Assembly: GCA_050258035.1 (NCBI GenBank)
Contig: JBLMYA010000085.1
Span: 1 to 44,972 of the forward strand
Direction: 5' to 3'
Length of the DNA: 44,972 nt
Source: DATBLE01 sp050258035
GTDB lineage: Bacteria > Actinomycetota > Thermoleophilia > Gaiellales > Gaiellaceae
In this document: positions 23,665-32,374 of the stretch, piece by piece
Numbering within the stretch: position 1 is the stretch's first letter
Layout of the letters: every line of letters starts with the position of its first letter
The notes under the pieces: generated by a model
What the model was told of the DNA's origin: nothing
What the model saw: the letters and a program-made list of their open reading frames with translations, nothing else
Database searches by the model: none
Translations under genes and position numbers: made by a program

Positions 23665-25689
23665 ATGCCGGGCCCCGACACCCTCATCGACCAGGTCTTC
23701 GACGGCCGCTACCGGGTCGTCCGCAAGCTCGGCACCGGCGGGATGGCGAACGTCTACCTCGCCGAGGACCAGGAACTCGGACGGCGCGTCGCGATCAAGA
23801 TGCTCGACGACCGCCACGCGCAGGACGAGCAGTTCGTCGAGCGCTTCCGCCGCGAGGCGAAGAACGCCGCCGGGCTGTCCCATCCGAACATCGTCTCGAT
23901 CTACGACCGCGGGGAGGCCGAGGGCACCTACTACATCGCGATGGAGTACCTCGACGGGCGCACGCTGAAGGAGCTGCTCGTCGCGCGCGGGCCGACCCCG
24001 ATCGCGGTTGCGATCGACTACGCCCGCCAGATCCTCGCCGCGCTCGGCTTCGCCCACCGGAACGGCGTCGTCCACCGCGACATCAAGCCGCACAACGTCT
24101 CGGTCGCGCCGGACGGCCGCCTGAAGGTGATGGACTTCGGCATCGCCCGCGCCGGCGCGAGCCAGATGACCGAGACGGGGTCGATCATCGGAACGGCGCA
24201 GTACCTCTCGCCGGAGCAGGCCAAGGGCGCGCCGGTCGGCCCGGCGTCGGACATCTACTCGGTCGGAGTCGTGCTCTACGAGATGCTCACCGGCTCGGTC
24301 CCGTTCACGGGCGACACGCCGCTCGAGATCGCGATGAAGCACCTGTCGACGACGCCGGAGCCACCGTCCGAGCGCCGGCCGGAGGTGCCGCACGAGCTCG
24401 ACTCGATCGTGCTGCGGGCACTCGCCAAGAACCCTGCCGACCGCTACTCGAGCGCGGAGGCGATGGACGACGACCTGGCACGGGCGGCCCGCGGGCAGGC
24501 GGTCGACCCCGAGACCGAGGAAGCGGCCACACAGGTGCTACGGGGAGTCGGTGCAGTCACGACCATCTCGTCGGCGCCGACCGAGATCGTCCGCCGGCCT
24601 ACCGCGTCGGGCTCGCCTCCTTCGGCCTACGGCCCTCCGACCGGGTTCTACGAGTACGACGAGCCGGTGCGGCGCCGGTCGGTCTGGCCCTGGCTGCTGG
24701 CCGTCGTTCTGATCGCCACGGCGATCGCCGGGGGCTGGTACGTCTACACGAAGATCCAGGACCAGCTGGCGGCGAACAAGCCCGTCGCCGTCCCGTTCGT
24801 CGAGGGGATCAAGGAGGAGCTCGCCGTTCGGAACATCCGCACTGCCGGGCTGACGCCGAAGATCGTCCGGCGACCCGACGACAAGGTCCCCGAGACGATG
24901 GTCGTCTCCCAGGACCCCGGCGCAGGGACGCGCACGGACAAGGGCAATCCGGTGACGATCGTCGTCTCCACCGGCCTACCGAAGGTGGACGTGCCCGACG
25001 TCCGCGGCGACCAGGCCACGGACGCGGTCGCCGCGATCACCCAGCGCGGCCTCGTCGCCAACGTCGTCCACGTCAACTCGGGCAAGGAGACCGGCACGGT
25101 CACCGGGCAGGATCCCGCGCCGGGCAAGCGGGTGGACAAGGGAACCAGGGTGCGGATCAACGTGTCACAGGGACCGAAGCCCGTCGCGATCCCGCCGGTC
25201 GTCGGCGTGCCGTACGAGCAGGCGGCGGCCGAGCTCCAGGCCGCCGGATTCGCCGTCGCGCGGCGCGACGTCGAGTCTCACGACCCGAAGGGCACGGTTG
25301 TCCAGGAGGACCCGCCTGCGAACAGCCTCGCCGCGAAGGGCTCGACTGTCACGCTGTACGTGTCCAAGGGCCCGACCCAGTCGACCGTTCCGGACGTTTC
25401 CAGCTTCTCGCGGGCGGACGCGATCGCCACCCTGCGCAACTCGGGGTTCAAGGTGGTCGTGGACACGAGCGACGTCCAGGATCCGTCCCTCGACGGCGTC
25501 GTCCTGTTCCAGACGCCCGCCGCCGGGACGTCGGTCGACCCGGGGACGGCGGTGACGATCACCGTCGGGCGCTACGTCGCCCCCCCCGCGCCGACGACGA
25601 CGGATCAGACGACGACCACGCTTCCGACAGACGGCGGCAACAACCAGGGCAACGGCAACCAGCCGAGCGACATACCGCCGGTCCAGTGA
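23665..25689 (+). CDS. pknB: PASTA-domain Ser/Thr kinase PknB
   Basis: 674 residues: an intact kinase domain (10 to about 275; LGTGGMANVY, VAIKML, HRDIKPHNV, MDFGIARAG, GTAQYLSPEQA), a juxtamembrane linker with threonines (TTISSAPTEIV), one transmembrane helix (about 338-360), four PASTA repeats (about 371-637) and a Thr/Gln/Asn-rich tail. PASTA domains bind muropeptides or lipid II, so this is the sensor kinase of cell-wall synthesis. Its ATG lies 13 bases after the pbpA stop; TAACCT overlapping that stop could be an internal -10. It closes the operon, and a strong hairpin follows. Confidence 0.96.
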   Translation: MPGPDTLIDQVFDGRYRVVRKLGTGGMANVYLAEDQELGRRVAIKMLDDRHAQDEQFVERFRREAKNAAGLSHPNIVSIYDRGEAEGTYYIAMEYLDGRTLKELLVARGPTPIAVAIDYARQILAALGFAHRNGVVHRDIKPHNVSVAPDGRLKVMDFGIARAGASQMTETGSIIGTAQYLSPEQAKGAPVGPASDIYSVGVVLYEMLTGSVPFTGDTPLEIAMKHLSTTPEPPSERRPEVPHELDSIVLRALAKNPADRYSSAEAMDDDLARAARGQAVDPETEEAATQVLRGVGAVTTISSAPTEIVRRPTASGSPPSAYGPPTGFYEYDEPVRRRSVWPWLLAVVLIATAIAGGWYVYTKIQDQLAANKPVAVPFVEGIKEELAVRNIRTAGLTPKIVRRPDDKVPETMVVSQDPGAGTRTDKGNPVTIVVSTGLPKVDVPDVRGDQATDAVAAITQRGLVANVVHVNSGKETGTVTGQDPAPGKRVDKGTRVRINVSQGPKPVAIPPVVGVPYEQAAAELQAAGFAVARRDVESHDPKGTVVQEDPPANSLAAKGSTVTLYVSKGPTQSTVPDVSSFSRADAIATLRNSGFKVVVDTSDVQDPSLDGVVLFQTPAAGTSVDPGTAVTITVGRYVAPPAPTTTDQTTTTLPTDGGNNQGNGNQPSDIPPVQ

Positions 25690-25713
25690 GCGTCGCTCAC
25701 CTTCGGCTCGCTT

Positions 25714-25742
25714 CACGGGGGGAACAGCCGGTTCCCCCCGTG
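25714..25742 (+). terminator. Hairpin terminator after pknB
   Basis: A perfect 12-base-pair stem (25714-25725 with 25731-25742) closes a five-base loop, AGCCG. It is G/C-rich and followed by a C-rich rather than T-rich stretch, as is common for factor-assisted terminators in high-GC bacteria. Confidence 0.65.
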
Positions 25743-25849
25743 GGCCCCCCTCCCCAACACCGGCGCGCTCACGGCGATCGCCGGTGTGCCGCGCCCGCCA
25801 TGTCGGTCGCGGCGGCGAAGACCTCTCGCCAGAGGTGGCGGCGAGATCG

Positions 25850-26890
25850 ATGAACCCCCGTCGCCGCGTCGCGGTGCTCATGGGCGGCCGCTCCTCCGAG
25901 CATCCGATCTCGATCGCCTCGGCCCGGTCGGTGATCGACGCCCTCGATCCGGAGCGCTACGAGGTGCTGACGATCGAGATCGATCATGAGGGCCAGTGGG
26001 CTCTCGGTTCCGGACCGAACCCGAAGCCCCTCGGCTCGGGGACAGAGATACTCTCCGACCGGTCGCAGCTGCCCGTTCCGGCTGCGTCCGGCGAGGTCGC
26101 GGCCACCCTGGCCGGCGTGGAGGTCGTGCTGCCGATCCTGCACGGCCCCTACGGGGAGGACGGCCGCCTCCAGGGGCTGCTCGAGATGGCCGGCGTCCCC
26201 TACGTCGGTGCCGACCACGCCGCCTCCGCGCTCTGCATGGACAAGGACCTGTTCAAGGCGATCATGCGCGACCAGGGAATCCCGGTCACGCGCAACGTGA
26301 CTCTCCGAGATGGAGCCCCCGCGCAGAACCCGTTCGGCTACCCCGTCTTCGTCAAGCCTGCGCGCCTCGGCTCGTCGGTCGGGATCACGAAGGCGCACGA
26401 CGCCGACGAGCTCCGCACCGCCGTCGCGCTCGCCTTCCGGCACGACGAGAAGATCCTGATCGAGGAGTTCGTCTCGGGGGTCGAGGTCGAGGTCGGGGTG
26501 CTGGGCAACCGCCGGCCGGTCGCCTCCCTGGTCGGCGAGATCGCCGTCACGCACAACGAGTGGTACGACTACTCGGCCAAGTACGACGAGGGCGAGATGG
26601 ACCTGGTCGTACCCGCCCGGATCACGCCGGAGCAGGCCGACCGGGTGCAGGAGCTGGCCGTCCGGGCGTTCGTCGCGACCGAGTGCGAGGGGATGGCGCG
26701 CGTGGACTGCTTCGTACGCGAGGACGGGGAGGTCCTGGTCAACGAGCTGAACACGATCCCCGGTTTCACCTCGACGAGCGTGTACGCGAAGCTCTTCGAG
26801 GCCTCGGGGATCCCGTATCCGGAGCTCCTCGATAGGCTCGTGGATCTCGCGCTCGAGCGCCACGAACGCCGGTCGCGGCTCGAGTACTAG
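25850..26890 (+). CDS. ddl: D-alanine-D-alanine ligase
   Basis: Joins two D-alanines for the peptidoglycan stem peptide, using ATP. The 346 residues contain the Ddl N-terminal motif (VAVLMGGRSSEHPISIASA), LPILHGPYGEDG, the ATP-grasp lysine region FVKPARLGSSVGI and the C-terminal metal-binding NELNTIPGFTSTS, all typical of Ddl. The ATG at 25850 was chosen from the conserved start. The gene continues the cell-wall theme but is separated from pknB by a hairpin. It converges on the minus-strand gene at 27001. Confidence 0.96.
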   Translation: MNPRRRVAVLMGGRSSEHPISIASARSVIDALDPERYEVLTIEIDHEGQWALGSGPNPKPLGSGTEILSDRSQLPVPAASGEVAATLAGVEVVLPILHGPYGEDGRLQGLLEMAGVPYVGADHAASALCMDKDLFKAIMRDQGIPVTRNVTLRDGAPAQNPFGYPVFVKPARLGSSVGITKAHDADELRTAVALAFRHDEKILIEEFVSGVEVEVGVLGNRRPVASLVGEIAVTHNEWYDYSAKYDEGEMDLVVPARITPEQADRVQELAVRAFVATECEGMARVDCFVREDGEVLVNELNTIPGFTSTSVYAKLFEASGIPYPELLDRLVDLALERHERRSRLEY

Positions 26891-26963
26891 GCAGCGCCGA
26901 GTGGTGGGCTTCGGTTGGGCAGCTCCTGGCCCTGGCGGTTCCCCGCGCGGAGCGCGAGCGACC

Positions 26964-26980
26964 GCCGGGCTCAGCCCGGC
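26964..26980. terminator. Hairpin between convergent genes
   Basis: GCCGGGC-TCA-GCCCGGC, a seven-base-pair stem with a three-base loop, lies between the ends of ddl (26890) and the minus-strand gene ending at 27001. It could terminate both transcripts. Confidence 0.45.
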
Positions 26981-27000
26981 CTGCGACGCGACTCAGAAGG

Positions 27001-27414
27001 CTAGAGCAGCGCTGCGACGCGCTCCGCGACCGCCTGCAGGATCTTGCCCTGGATATCGGGCGACGTCCGGAGCAGCTGGCGGAACTCACGCGTGGGGAGC
27101 ACGAGGACGCGCGCCGGCGTCGTCGTCGTCACCGTTGCGGTGCGGGGGTGGTCGGTCACGAGTGCGACCTCCCCGAGGAAGTCCCCGTTGCAGACGGTCG
27201 CGACCACCCGCCCGCCGCGCTCGACCTCGGCCCGGCCCTCGAGGATGACGAAGAACTCCCGGCCCCGCGTCCCCTCTTTCGTGAGCGCGCGACCCGCCGG
27301 CAGATCGATCTCGTCCGCCAGCTGTGCGATCTCCATCAGCTGCCGCTTCGAGCACCGCGAGAAGAGCGGCACGCGGGAGATCGCAGCTGCCTTGGAGCTC
27401 TTGCCCAGCCTCAT
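27001..27414 (-). CDS. Cyclic nucleotide-binding-fold protein
   Basis: 137 residues forming a single cNMP-binding (CRP-type) beta-barrel: FSRCSKRQLMEIAQLADEI, then GREFFVILEGRAEVERGG, the phosphate-cassette-like DFLGEVALVTDHPRTATVTT and a C-terminal helix. There is no DNA-binding domain. The conserved arginine and acidic residue of the cassette (GEVAL...RTATV) are present, so ligand binding is plausible. The start lies nine bases after the upstream kinase stop, and TAGACT, overlapping that stop, sits six bases before the ATG. It may be expressed both with the kinase and on its own leaderless mRNA. Confidence 0.88.
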   Translation of the reverse strand: MRLGKSSKAAAISRVPLFSRCSKRQLMEIAQLADEIDLPAGRALTKEGTRGREFFVILEGRAEVERGGRVVATVCNGDFLGEVALVTDHPRTATVTTTTPARVLVLPTREFRQLLRTSPDIQGKILQAVAERVAALL

Positions 27415-27420
27415 CGGCGG

Positions 27421-27426
27421 AGTCTA
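27421..27426 (-). promoter_or_regulatory. Leaderless-type -10 for the cNMP-binding gene
   Basis: TAGACT on the minus strand ends six bases before the ATG at 27414 and includes the stop codon of the upstream kinase gene. Confidence 0.45.
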
Positions 27427-28860
27427 CCCCGACGTGACTTCGTTCACATGCGCACGGTTGGACCCCGGCGCGAGGCGCGTGATCCAGATGAGGTAGTACC
27501 GCTGCGCCGAGTCGCCGGACAGCGAGAACGTCGTCCGCGCACCCACCGTCTGCGACGACGAGACCGTGTCGAAGGGGCCGTTCGCGGACGCTCCGGCCTC
27601 GATCCTGGCGACGTAGCCCGGGGTGTCCGACACGATCGTCAGCTTGCCGAGCCGGACCGGCCGCCGGGCGTCGAGCACGATCCCGACCCCGTCCTTGAGC
27701 CCGCCGAAGTCGATGCTGTCGTAGCGCTCGGTCTCCCAGTAGGTCGAGGGGTTGCCGTCGGTCGCGTTCGCAACCTCCTCGTCGTGCTCCTGTCCGTCCC
27801 CGTGGGGGTCGTAGGCGTTGGCGGCGACGAGGCGCACCGCGGCCCCGCCGTCGCCACTCCCGCCGCCGCTCGATCCCGACCCTCGCACCGCGAAGTAGAC
27901 CCCGGCACCCACCCCGACGGCCGCGACGAGGACGAGGACGATCAGAAACGGGACAAGCCTCCGGCGACGGCGCTCCGGACGGGCGCGCGGCGGCGGTACC
28001 GCCGGTGCAGAGATGACCGTTCGGTCGGCGTCGAGATCGCCGAGTGCCCCCAGGCAGGCGCCGAGCTCGGCGACGAGGTCGCCCATCGACTGGAAGCGGT
28101 CGTCCGGATCCTTCGCCATCGCCCGTTGAAGCGCGGCGTCGACGCGGAGCGGGACGTCGGGCCGGGCGTGAGAGATGCTCGGAACGGAATCGTTCACGTG
28201 CCGCATGGCGACGGCGACGAAGCTGTCCCCGGAATACGGCGGCTCCCCGGCGAGCAGCTCGTACACGACGACACCGAGCGAGTAGATATCCGTGCGCTCG
28301 TCGACCCGGCGGCCGGTCGCCTGCTCGGGTGAGATGTACTCGCCCGTCCCGAGCACCGTGCCCGTCTGCGTCAGGCCGATGTTCACGTCCAGCGACCGGG
28401 CGATGCCGAAATCGGTCACCTTCACGTCGCCGCCTCCGAGCAGCACGTTCTGCGGCTTCACGTCGCGGTGCACGAGCCCCTGGGCGTGCGCGAACGCGAG
28501 CGCGCGGCCGATCTCGATCCCGAGCTCGAGGGCGTCGCGAACGGGCAACCGTCCGCGGTTCGCGATCAGCTGCTTCAGGTTCTGCCCGTCGACGTACTCG
28601 AAGACGATGAACTGGCGGCCGTCGGCCTCGCCACGGTCGATGACGGTGACGATGTTCGGATGCGAGAGCTTGGCCGCGGCCCGCGCCTCGCGCCGGAACC
28701 GCTCCACGTAGTCGTCGTCCCGCGAGTAGTGCTCGTGGAGGATCTTGATCGCGACGTTGCGCTCGAGCAGCCGGTCGCGCGCCCGGTACACGCTCGACAT
28801 GCCGCCCGTGCCGACGAGCTCCTCGAGCTCGTACCGATCCGCGATCAGCTCGCCGACCAT
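27424..28860 (-). CDS. Ser/Thr kinase with extracellular discoidin-like domain
   Basis: 478 residues: an intact kinase domain (1 to about 275; LVGTGGMSSVY, VAIKIL, HRDVKPQNVLLG, VTDFGIARS, GTGEYISPEQA), a basic linker, one transmembrane helix (about 302-326), a Gly/Ser linker, and an extracellular F5/8-type (discoidin-like) module (about 340-475) with AYDPHGDGQEHDEEV and GNPSTYWETERY. The latter resembles the C-terminal domain found on mycobacterial MviN/MurJ; in that family it is thought to bind carbohydrate. No PASTA repeats occur, so it should sense something different from PknB. It follows the class III aminotransferase by 54 bases and precedes the cNMP-fold gene. Confidence 0.92.
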   Translation of the reverse strand: MVGELIADRYELEELVGTGGMSSVYRARDRLLERNVAIKILHEHYSRDDDYVERFRREARAAAKLSHPNIVTVIDRGEADGRQFIVFEYVDGQNLKQLIANRGRLPVRDALELGIEIGRALAFAHAQGLVHRDVKPQNVLLGGGDVKVTDFGIARSLDVNIGLTQTGTVLGTGEYISPEQATGRRVDERTDIYSLGVVVYELLAGEPPYSGDSFVAVAMRHVNDSVPSISHARPDVPLRVDAALQRAMAKDPDDRFQSMGDLVAELGACLGALGDLDADRTVISAPAVPPPRARPERRRRRLVPFLIVLVLVAAVGVGAGVYFAVRGSGSSGGGSGDGGAAVRLVAANAYDPHGDGQEHDEEVANATDGNPSTYWETERYDSIDFGGLKDGVGIVLDARRPVRLGKLTIVSDTPGYVARIEAGASANGPFDTVSSSQTVGARTTFSLSGDSAQRYYLIWITRLAPGSNRAHVNEVTSG

Positions 28861-28914
28861 GTCGATCGGATTCTCGCTACCCCGCGGGCGCGGCGCGCCG
28901 GTCGCCCGCCTGCA

Positions 28915-30237
28915 CTACCGCAGCACGTGCTCGAGCGCCTCTTCCCAGACGTCGAGCGCCTCTTCGAGCTCCGAATCGGTGATCGTCAGCGGGCAGAGCA
29001 CGCGCACGACGTTCGAGTAGACGCCCGCGCTGAGCAGGAGGAGCCCGTTCTGGAACGCGTCCTCGCACACGGCGGCGACGAGCTCCGGTGCCGGGTTCTT
29101 GGAGACCCGGTCGTGGACCAGCTCGAGCGCGAGCATGGCGCCGAGCCCGCGGACGTCCCCGATCTCGTCGAAGCGATCCTGCCACGCGGTCATCCGAGCC
29201 CGCATCGCCTCGCCGATCGCGGCCGAGCGCTCGATCAACCCTTCCTCGTCGATCACGTCGAGGACGGCGAGCGCGGCGGCCTGGGCGACCGGGTTGCCGA
29301 CGTACGTCCCGCCGATGGCAGCGGGGCCGGGCGCATCCATGATCTCGGCCCGTCCGAGGACGCCGGAGAGGGGAAGGCCGGCGGCGATCGACTTCGCGAT
29401 CGTGATCAGGTCGGGCTCGACGTCGTAGTGCTCGATCCCGAACAGCTTCCCGGTACGGCCGAAGCCGGTCTGGACCTCGTCGACGACCATGACGATCCCG
29501 TTGTCGTCGCAGATGCGGCGGATGCCCTCCATGAACTCCGGAGGCGCGACGACGAAGCCGCCCTCGCCCTGCACCGGCTCGACCACGATCGCCGCCACCG
29601 TCTCGGCCGCCACCTGGGTGATCAGCGTGCGCTCGAGCGCCGCGAGCGCCGTCCGGGCATCGGGGCCGCGGTAGTCGTCGGCGAAGGGGACGCGGTAGAT
29701 CTCGGGGGAGAACGGGCCGAGGCCGGCCTTGTAGGGGTGGGTCTTCGAGGTCAGGCTCAGCGACAGGAGCGTGCGCCCGTGGAAGGCGCCTTCGAACGCG
29801 ATCACGGCCGGCCGCTTCGTGTACGCGCGGGCGAACTTGACCGCATTCTCGACCGCCTCCGTGCCGGCGTTGAAGAAGGCGGCCTTCGCGCGGCCGGTGA
29901 ACGGGGACCGCTCGAGGAGACGCTCGGCGAGCTCGATGTAGGGCTCGTACGGGACGACCGTGAAATCGGTGTGCGAGAAGCGGGCGATCTGCTCCTGGGC
30001 CGCCTCCACGACTCTCGGCTGCGAGTGCCCGACGTTCAGGCAGCCGACGCCGCCGGTGAAGTCGATGAACGTGTTCCCGTCGACGTCGGTGAGCCGTGCG
30101 CCGCGCGCCTCGGCCGCGACGATCGGGAACGTCAGCGCCAACGGCCCCGCCACGACCTGCTCCTTACGCTCGAGGATCTCCCGGGACCGGGGGCCGGGCA
30201 ACTCTGTCCGGAGTTCGATCGAGCGCGTCGCCGCCAT
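28915..30237 (-). CDS. gabT: Class III aminotransferase (4-aminobutyrate aminotransferase-like)
   Basis: Fold-type I class III transaminase of 440 residues. Features are FIDFTGGVGCLNVGH, FFNAGTEAVENAVK, FHGRTL, VVDEVQTGFGRTG and the PLP lysine in ITIAKSIAAGLPLSG. Best match by eye is GabT (GABA to succinate semialdehyde), though related omega-aminotransferases cannot be excluded. I chose the ATG at 30237: the family N-terminus (RSIELRTELPGPRS) begins there and TATCGT lies six bases upstream. It is the first gene of a three-gene minus-strand set with a kinase and a cNMP-fold protein. Confidence 0.9.
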   Translation of the reverse strand: MAATRSIELRTELPGPRSREILERKEQVVAGPLALTFPIVAAEARGARLTDVDGNTFIDFTGGVGCLNVGHSQPRVVEAAQEQIARFSHTDFTVVPYEPYIELAERLLERSPFTGRAKAAFFNAGTEAVENAVKFARAYTKRPAVIAFEGAFHGRTLLSLSLTSKTHPYKAGLGPFSPEIYRVPFADDYRGPDARTALAALERTLITQVAAETVAAIVVEPVQGEGGFVVAPPEFMEGIRRICDDNGIVMVVDEVQTGFGRTGKLFGIEHYDVEPDLITIAKSIAAGLPLSGVLGRAEIMDAPGPAAIGGTYVGNPVAQAAALAVLDVIDEEGLIERSAAIGEAMRARMTAWQDRFDEIGDVRGLGAMLALELVHDRVSKNPAPELVAAVCEDAFQNGLLLLSAGVYSNVVRVLCPLTITDSELEEALDVWEEALEHVLR

Positions 30238-30243
30238 ACGGCC

Positions 30244-30249
30244 ACGATA
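30244..30249 (-). promoter_or_regulatory. Leaderless-type -10 for the class III aminotransferase
   Basis: TATCGT on the minus strand, six bases before the ATG, with no ribosome binding site in the intervening bases. Confidence 0.45.
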
Positions 30250-30350
30250 GCTCAGCAGCCGGATTGGGAACTGTTCACGGTGGTCGGCGGCGTGAGCCTT
30301 GCTGCCGCCTGCCTCGAGTGTCCGCACGAAAGGCGGTCACGCCGCCGACG

Positions 30351-30356
30351 TAGAAT
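30351..30356 (+). promoter_or_regulatory. Leaderless-type -10 for dcd
   Basis: TAGAAT ends seven bases before the dcd GTG; there is no Shine-Dalgarno sequence. This is a close match to the actinobacterial leaderless arrangement. Confidence 0.6.
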
Positions 30357-30363
30357 CGGCGCC

Positions 30364-30927
30364 GTGGTCCTTTCCGACCGGACGATCGAGCGCCTGCTCG
30401 CCGAGGGGCGGATCGAGATCGACCCGTACGAGCCGTCTCTCCTGCAGCCGTCGAGCGTCGACGTCCGCGTCGACCGCTACTTCCGCGTCTTCCGGAACTC
30501 GCGCTACCCGTACATCGACGTCAAGGAGGAGCAGGAGGAGCTGACCGAGCTGGTCGAGGTCGGCGACGAGCCGTTCATCCTCCATCCCGGCGAGTTCGTG
30601 CTCGGCTCGACGCTGGAGCGGATCCGCCTGCCGGACGACGTGGTTGCGCGCCTCGACGGCAAGTCGTCGCTCGGCCGTCTCGGGCTGCTGATCCATTCAA
30701 CCGCGGGCTTCATCGACCCCGGTTGGAACGGCCACGTGACGCTGGAACTGTCGAACGTTGCCAACCTGCCGATCACGATCTACCCGGAGATGAAGATCGG
30801 CCAGCTCTCGTTCGTTCAGATGTCCGAGCCTTCGGCGAATCCCTATGGCAGCGACGGGATCGGGTCCAAGTACCAGGGTCAACAGGGGCCGACCCCGAGC
30901 CGGTACTGGAAGAACTTCCACGCATGA
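30364..30927 (+). CDS. dcd: dCTP deaminase
   Basis: Deaminates dCTP to dUTP, supplying dTMP synthesis. The 187 residues carry the Dcd/dUTPase trimer motifs: LLQPSSVDVRVDRYFRVFRN, GKSSLGRLGLLIHSTAG with the catalytic glutamate equivalent downstream in FIDPGWNGHVTLEL, and the C-terminal YQGQQGPTPSRYWKNF. Whether it also hydrolyses dUTP (bifunctional form) is not settled by eye. The GTG was chosen because VLSDRTIERLL is the family start and a -10-like hexamer lies seven bases before it. The stop overlaps the next gene (ATGA). Confidence 0.94.
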   Translation: MVLSDRTIERLLAEGRIEIDPYEPSLLQPSSVDVRVDRYFRVFRNSRYPYIDVKEEQEELTELVEVGDEPFILHPGEFVLGSTLERIRLPDDVVARLDGKSSLGRLGLLIHSTAGFIDPGWNGHVTLELSNVANLPITIYPEMKIGQLSFVQMSEPSANPYGSDGIGSKYQGQQGPTPSRYWKNFHA

Positions 30928-31808
30928 TCCTGGTCACCGGCAGCACCGGGTTCGTCGGGCCGAAGATCGTCCACGCGTTGCGGGCGGAGGAGCGCGAGGT
31001 TCGCTGCCTCGTTCGCAAGCCCGACGAGGCGAGAACGCTGAGGGCGTGGGGGTGTGAGCTCGTCCAGGGCGACGTCACGGACTCGGAGAGCCTGGAACGC
31101 GCCGCAGAGGGCTGCGAGGCGGTCGTCCACCTGGTCTCGATCATTCGAGGCAGCCCGGCCGACTTCCGGCGGGTGATGACCGAGGGGACGCAGAACCTCG
31201 TCGCGGCGGCGAAGTCCGCGGACGTGCGCCGCTTCGTGCTGATGAGCGCGCTCGGCGTCTCCGAGCAGACCCGCACGCTCGTCCGCTACTACGCGTCGAA
31301 GTGGGAGATGGAGCAGACGGTGCAGGCGTCCGGCGTCGAGCACGTGATCTTCCGACCGAGCTTCGTCTTCGGGCGCGACGGCGGCGTGCTTCCGCTCTTC
31401 GTCCGCCAGGTGCGCTGGTCGCCCGTGACCCCGGTGATCGGCAGCGGGCAACGGCGCCTCCAGCCGATCTGGGTCGACGATGTCGCGAGGTTCTTCGCCG
31501 GCGCAATCGACCTCCCGGCTGCCGCGAACCGCACGTTCGACCTCGTCGGGCCGGATCGGGTGACCTGGAACGAGCTCTACGAGCGGATCGCACGGACGCT
31601 CGGCAAGCGGCGGCGGCGCGTCCACGTACCGGTGTCGGTCGCGCGGGCCGGGGCGACGGTGGTCGAACGCTTCCCGAATGCACCGCTGACGCGCGACCAG
31701 CTCACGATGCTCGAGGCCGGCGACAACGTCGGGGACGCGGCGCCGGCCCGCGAGGCGTTCGGGATCGAGCCGATACCGCTGGACGAGCAGCTCCGCCGCG
31801 CCGGCTGA
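30924..31808 (+). CDS. NAD(P)-binding SDR protein (NDUFA9-like atypical SDR)
   Basis: 294 residues with an N-terminal Rossmann motif (ILVTGSTGFVGPKIVHAL, TGxxGFVG), GDVTDSESL, the YYASKWEMEQ helix (YxxxK-like positions) and a PSFVFGRDGG strand. This pattern is characteristic of atypical short-chain dehydrogenases related to the complex I NDUFA9 subunit and to NmrA/epimerase-like proteins. The substrate is unknown. The ATG overlaps the dcd stop by four bases, so the two are co-translated. Confidence 0.85.
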   Translation: MILVTGSTGFVGPKIVHALRAEEREVRCLVRKPDEARTLRAWGCELVQGDVTDSESLERAAEGCEAVVHLVSIIRGSPADFRRVMTEGTQNLVAAAKSADVRRFVLMSALGVSEQTRTLVRYYASKWEMEQTVQASGVEHVIFRPSFVFGRDGGVLPLFVRQVRWSPVTPVIGSGQRRLQPIWVDDVARFFAGAIDLPAAANRTFDLVGPDRVTWNELYERIARTLGKRRRRVHVPVSVARAGATVVERFPNAPLTRDQLTMLEAGDNVGDAAPAREAFGIEPIPLDEQLRRAG

Positions 31809-31825
31809 GGCTCCGCTGCGTTAGG

Positions 31826-31831
31826 TAAGGT
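31826..31831 (+). promoter_or_regulatory. Leaderless-type -10 for the lipoprotein gene
   Basis: TAAGGT ends seven bases before the ATG at 31839; no ribosome binding site is visible. Confidence 0.5.
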
Positions 31832-31838
31832 CGCGCCG

Positions 31839-32336
31839 ATGCGTACCGGCTCGGCGCGCAGTGTCGTCGTCGTCCTCGCCGCCCTCGGCCTGCTGACCGC
31901 CGGGTGCGGCGGAGGAGGCGGCAAGTCGTCCAGCCCGCCGCCCCTGACGAAGGCCCAGTACCAGTCGAAGCTCCAGCAGCTCTCGAACGAGGTCGGTGCC
32001 GAGGTCCGACAGTCGATCGGGGCCTCGGCGAAGCTGAAGGAGAGCGACATCCCGAAGCTCCAGGACTCCCTCCGCTCGTTCGCGCGGAGAATCGCGGCGT
32101 TGAGCCCTCCGACCGCGGTCGAGGATCTCCACGCGCAGCTGGTCGCGGCCGTGCGCGGCCTCGCGGCCGACCTGCCGAAGCTCGCCGACCAGGTGAACAG
32201 GGCGCAGGATCCATCCGTGGCGATCGCAGCGCTCTTCGAGGCGAAGTCGATCCAGGCGTTGATCAAGCTGCAGCAGGAGTACAAGGCCAAGGGCTACGAC
32301 ATCAGCAGCCTGCTGGACGCCGGGTCCGGCCCTTAG
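31839..32336 (+). CDS. Putative lipoprotein
   Basis: 165 residues: a signal peptide with lipobox LLTAGC (cysteine near residue 25), a Gly/Ser/Pro linker, then a largely alpha-helical domain (LTKAQYQSKLQQLSNEV, LQDSLRSFARRIAAL, KLADQVNRAQDPS) with heptad-like hydrophobic spacing. No family is recognised; similar helical lipoproteins are frequent in Thermoleophilia as far as I recall. It is followed within 15 bases by a strong hairpin. Confidence 0.75.
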   Translation: MRTGSARSVVVVLAALGLLTAGCGGGGGKSSSPPPLTKAQYQSKLQQLSNEVGAEVRQSIGASAKLKESDIPKLQDSLRSFARRIAALSPPTAVEDLHAQLVAAVRGLAADLPKLADQVNRAQDPSVAIAALFEAKSIQALIKLQQEYKAKGYDISSLLDAGSGP

Positions 32337-32350
32337 CCCCGAGAGGAGAC

Positions 32351-32374
32351 CGAGGGCCGCTTTCGCGGCCCTCG
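32351..32374. terminator. Hairpin terminator (lipoprotein gene; possibly bidirectional)
   Basis: CGAGGGCCGC-TTTC-GCGGCCCTCG, a perfect ten-base-pair stem with a four-base loop, just after the lipoprotein stop. No T-tract follows on either strand. It also stands at the far end of the unassigned structured region 32375-32586 and could terminate a minus-strand transcript crossing it. Confidence 0.65.

Noticed and set aside
25714..25760. A 6C-type RNA (hairpins with C runs) after pknB
   Set aside because: The C6 runs lie in the stem and just after it, not in two hairpin loops as the 6C family requires; a terminator explains it.
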